Shown piece by piece: positions 60,026 through 64,000 of a stretch of DNA of 64,000 nucleotides; position 1 is the stretch's first letter; each line of letters starts with the position of its first letter. The stretch is taken from contig CM032131.1 of NCBI GenBank assembly GCA_018894105.1, positions 2,506,501 to 2,570,500 of the forward strand, in the 5' to 3' direction. Source of the stretch: Jacaranda mimosifolia (taxonomy: Eukaryota; Streptophyta; Magnoliopsida; Lamiales; Bignoniaceae). Both the position numbers and the translations under genes were made by a program. The notes beneath the pieces are model-generated. The model ran no database searches. It had not been told where the DNA came from and saw only the letters and a list, made by a program, of their open reading frames with translations.

Positions 60026-63000
60026 TGTAGCACCCCCTCTCGGGGCAACGCCTAAGTTGAGATGCCACCAATTCAATCTTAATACTTAACCTAGTAACAA
60101 GCAATCAGGCCCATAATGAACATTTCAAATCCCATAATGTTGATCATATGATATATACTTGAAAAATCAAAATTTCAAAACCTAGCATATTACAATACAT
60201 CACAAATTCAAACTTGATATATCACAATATTTCTATATCAAAGCTTAACATTCCAGTGAACCCGAATACACATATAAACACATGCTCTATTACAAAATAT
60301 ATTCTTTTTAGCCCAAGCCAGAATCCATATCCTTCACTTAATTTTGTCCAAAAAATAAAGGATAAAAGAGGGGGGCTAAGTCCAAAGGACTTAGTGAAGG
60401 ATAATCTTAATAAAGAACAGTAGGGATTTATCGAGGAAGAATCAACTCAACATATTGTCAATTAACACTCGGAGCAGGAACATATCAAAAGATTACAATT
60501 AGATCAAATTACAAACAGATCAGATTACAAATAGTCAAGAAACAATCACAGGCATTCACAAATTTAAGGTTATCAGTAGGTACTAGCTCGGGGCTTGTGA
60601 TTGTCGGCTCGATTGGCCCGGGATCGTCTCAATCAAATCAGTTCAGAAGGACATATAGATAGCTCGTTTGGCCTGGACAACAGCCCGACCTAGACCAAGA
60701 AGCTACACCATCCTTATTGCTCCATGAGCAAGACATAAACAATTGGGGTACAGTCAAAACAAAACAAGCTCGAATATCATATGCAGTCCAAAAGGTCAGA
60801 ATGAAACATGCATGTCTGATTCTCCTTACTCCAATAAGTCAAACTTACCCAAGCGTGACAACTTGGTACACAGTAGGTCGCCAATGTCAAGGGAAATGCC
60901 CCTGACTCATCATCGTTGGGTGCAGATGCCCAAGGAAAAGCCCTTGACTCATTGTTGATACCCAGGGAAATGCCCCTAGCGATATCGCCGATACCCAGGG
61001 AAAAGCCCCTAACGTATTGCTAACATATCTAAGCATATCCAAGCATTCTACTGGGATTGGCACTCGGTCCAAACATATCTCCGTACATATGATAGACATC
61101 AATCAATCGATATATATTTCCCAAATATATCCAGATAACAGAACAGTTAGATAACAAAACAGTTAGATAACAGAACGATTGGATAACAGGACAGTTATAT
61201 AACAGACAGTCAGATAACAAAACGAATAGATAACAAACGAGATGTTCTAGGTGATACAAATAACAGGTAAGAGTTCTAGGCGATATAGATAATAGGCAAA
61301 AAAAGTTCTGGGCGATATAGATAACATGCAAGAATTCTGGGCGATACAGTTAACAGGCAAGAGTTTTAGGCAATACAGATAACAAGCAAGAGTTATGGGC
61401 GCTAGAACAGACAGGAATCAAAATCAATATCAAGCGATGACCCTCACAAGGGTGTACACATTAGATTACAGATAATAAGCGAGATCTCAAGCAGTTCATA
61501 GATTTCAATGAACACAAATGCAGTACAGTACAGAAATAGGAACCCTCACAGGGGTTTATCACAATAACAGATAAGTACAAGAAGTGCCAGGTTATCAGAC
61601 CCTAACCTCCGTAGTCTTAGAAAATGCAACCACAAACAACAGTCTACTGGTCCATGGGACCCACTTCTTCGTCACCTAACCAAAAGAGTATATTCACAGT
61701 CAAAATTTCCATTCAACTCTAATAATCCTTAATAATTACAATTACACCATTAGCAGTCTAAAATCACTAATTTCTCGGCTAATATGGTAGTTTTAGGGTT
61801 CGTTTGGCTTAAACATTACTGAACGTGATAATCACACCGATCTCGATAAAAGAATAATATCAGATCCTTAATCATCCAATTGATCTTGCCACAATATACT
61901 AAATAAATAATAACGGTCCGATTATTTCTTAGTAATTCCAATTTTATTCTTAGGTTCCAAATCCATAAAGTTATGGTTTTAATCCTCCAATTAACTCAAT
62001 TAACACAAAATTATCACATGACAATACAAATTCGAGTTCACTAAGCTTATAATGGTACTTTCATGTTCCATATCATCTTAAATAACCCAGTTTCTATCAC
62101 TTAGGTTCCAAATCCATAAAATCCACAAGTTAGGGTTTTAAATCCTTCAATTAACTCAATTACCCAAAAATCATCATATTTTAATTTGAATTCGGGTCCA
62201 CTAAACTATATAATAATCCATGGATGTCACATATATATCCAAATCCTACATCAATTCTTCATTACTTGACATAATACAAGATTCATTAAGTAAAATGGTA
62301 CAATATACATATATATAATCCCATTCCAACTCTTTTATCCAAGATTCGATTATTGAAGTTTCAGAATCACAAACCAATAACACTACTGAAACCACTGTGA
62401 CGAGCTGAAGATACTGTCTCAGCACCGCCATCGTCGTGCGCCTATGCCAGAATTGACTAAAACCACCACCAAAAGCTGCCTTTCAGCTCAACTAAGCAAA
62501 CCCCCAACTCAATTTCATCAAACACTACTGAATTGAAGCCCAATTCAAGCCAAACTTTTCCAATGCCACCATTCGCGACCGCATGGTTTTCTTCCAATTC
62601 CACCATAAACGGTGACCCATGCAGAGCCCAGTATACCAAATCACTCCTTGAGCTGAGCTTTACCAACTCCACCACCTAGAAATCCGCTTTCGCCATTGCT
62701 CCGCTGGGCCCATCAATCGCCGCCGTGATCGAGGCTTCAATCTCAATTTTCGGCCACTACACCAGTGGGTTTTTGGTGAAAGTGGTATGGTTGAGTTCTA
62801 CGTGAAGAGAGGAAGAAAATGGTACCAAATTTGCTAGGTTTTGGTTACCGAAGTAAGGTCGCCGGTGAGAGGGAGTCACGGTGAGGATGATGGGGTTGTG
62901 GGTGAAGAATGAAGAAGAAAGGGGGGTTGGAATGCTATATACAATCTTATTTTCTCGAATTAGAAATTGACCCCCAAGATTTTGTTCTTGCTCCCAATTA

Positions 63001-63274
63001 AGTCCTCCAAGGTTTTCTTAATCTTCAATTCGGGCCTGGACTAAGTTAGTGCCTTAAATTCACCCATTTAACACGAAATAATTCCATGCAAACCCCTAGA
63101 ATTCCTAAATATGGTCAAATCAAGTCTTTTCTATTTGCAATTTGACCCCAAAACTTCCAATTTTCATGCAATTAAGTCATTTTTATTAATTTTTTAAACT
63201 CTAAAATTTGACCAACCAATATCTAGATTTTTAAATCCTTATTTTCTCAAATATCCAATTTTAGGGGTGTTACA
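60026..63274 (-). mobile_element. Solo LTR F inserted in Helitron unit 4
   Basis: 3249 bp; the complement runs TGTAACACCCCTAAAATTGG to GGGGGTGCTACA. The flanks tgcat (60021-60025) and agcat (63275-63279) are a near-TSD. Neighbouring Helitron units show the undisturbed site gatgcatggagcattaa, confirming the junctions. It contains one copy of the acttacccaagcgtgacaac unit that is expanded in element B. A minus-strand frame at 62675-62457 ends LKGSFWWWF. Confidence 0.92.
60876..61410. repeat. Three tandem repeat blocks in LTR F
   Basis: A ~45-bp repeat (gatacccagggaaaagcccct) lies at 60876-61025. A ~20-bp repeat (cagttagataacagaa) lies at about 61133-61230. A ~36-bp repeat (gttctgggcgatatagataacaggcaaga) lies at 61235-61410, about six units. 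Confidence 0.85.
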
Positions 63275-63298
63275 AGCATGGAGCATTAATTTTTTAGT

Positions 63299-63354
<56 letters not shown>

Positions 63355-63746
63355 ATAAAATATGTTTTGTTTCATAATTTGATATTTTAATCACTAAGAC
63401 ATAGAACTTTCTTTGCAAAAATTGTTTTCAATTGATTTTTTCAAAAGCAATTTTATTACTTTTCATATGTTTAATATTTACATTTTTATGGATCCAATTG
63501 TAACTTATATATTAACTAGCTATGTTTATATTATTTGTTCAAATTAGCTTATAAACCACGCTATTAAGGCAACATATTTATTTCAAATAAAGTAAAATGA
63601 TGGCTAATTTATTTTAATATAATAATTTTGAGATTGCTTACGTTAAGGAATTTTAAAATTTTACCAAATATAACACAACCACTATTGCCTTTATCATTAA
63701 GAATAATTGTTATGTATGTTTTGTTAATCTTTGTGATTGACAAAAA

Positions 63747-63789
<43 letters not shown>

Positions 63790-64000
63790 AATGGCTAGTT
63801 TGAGTACGTAAATTTAGATGTTGACATATTTATGCTAAATATTTAATTTTTATTTCATAAATTTAGGCATTGAGTATGGATATTAGTTTTGACCTTCTTT
63901 TTTTTTTTTTTTTTTTTTTTGAAATGGTAAGATTTCTGTAACACTTCTATGTTTAGTCATAAAATTTTTACCTTAATTTAATATTCCCTAAAATATATTT

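Overview
This window is AT-rich nuclear DNA from a flowering plant, most likely a eudicot. The evidence is nested plant-type LTR retrotransposons of the Tat and long-LTR gypsy types, hAT, Mutator-like and Helitron transposons, TATA/GT-AG gene architecture, and abundant (CT)n/(TA)n microsatellites. By the coordinates given here, about four fifths of the window (roughly 52 of 64 kb) lies inside recognisable transposons. I see no rRNA, tRNA or housekeeping gene and cannot name the species.

Layout. 1-5.7 kb: remains of a Mutator-like element, with a degraded transposase zinc knuckle and a large amount of tandem repeat built on a ~21-bp unit; the unit appears as 21-bp, 43-bp and ~440-bp arrays. 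6.85-17.4 kb: a complete but degraded Tat-lineage Ty3/gypsy retrotransposon on the minus strand (element A). It carries gag-pol, a second RNase H, and an extra gene on the opposite strand with its own TATA box; a hAT MITE interrupts the integrase. 17.4-32.4 kb: a plus-strand long-LTR gypsy element (element B, TSD ttgat). Its 5' LTR is split by a 5.4-kb hAT transposon, whose transposase is open except for two in-frame stops, and by a 1.4-kb Mutator-like MITE. 32.5-37.0 kb: a Helitron and two hAT-type MITEs. 37.4-40.8 kb: a solo LTR (D). 40.9-50.1 kb: a second long-LTR element on the minus strand (element C) that shares internal pol deletions with B. 52.65-55.7 kb: a solo LTR with a perfect TSD (E). 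56.2-64 kb: a tandem array of Helitrons interrupted by another solo LTR (F).

The one feature that looks like an intact host gene lies in the 2.5-kb island between elements C and E (50.1-52.65 kb). It is a two-exon gene on the minus strand with a TATA box, a signal-peptide exon, a phase-1 GT-AG intron and a cysteine-rich exon with eight cysteines in the plant defensin (CS-alpha-beta) arrangement. Neither exon is conspicuous as a single ORF, so ORF-only annotation would miss it.

The transposons do not form a pathway with one another. They record successive insertions: hAT and MULE into the B LTR, a MITE into the A integrase, solo LTR F into a Helitron. Intact sister copies (the second LTR of B, neighbouring Helitron copies) show the empty sites and fix most boundaries to the base. 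All alignments were done by eye; percent identities, ages and family names beyond those stated need computation.
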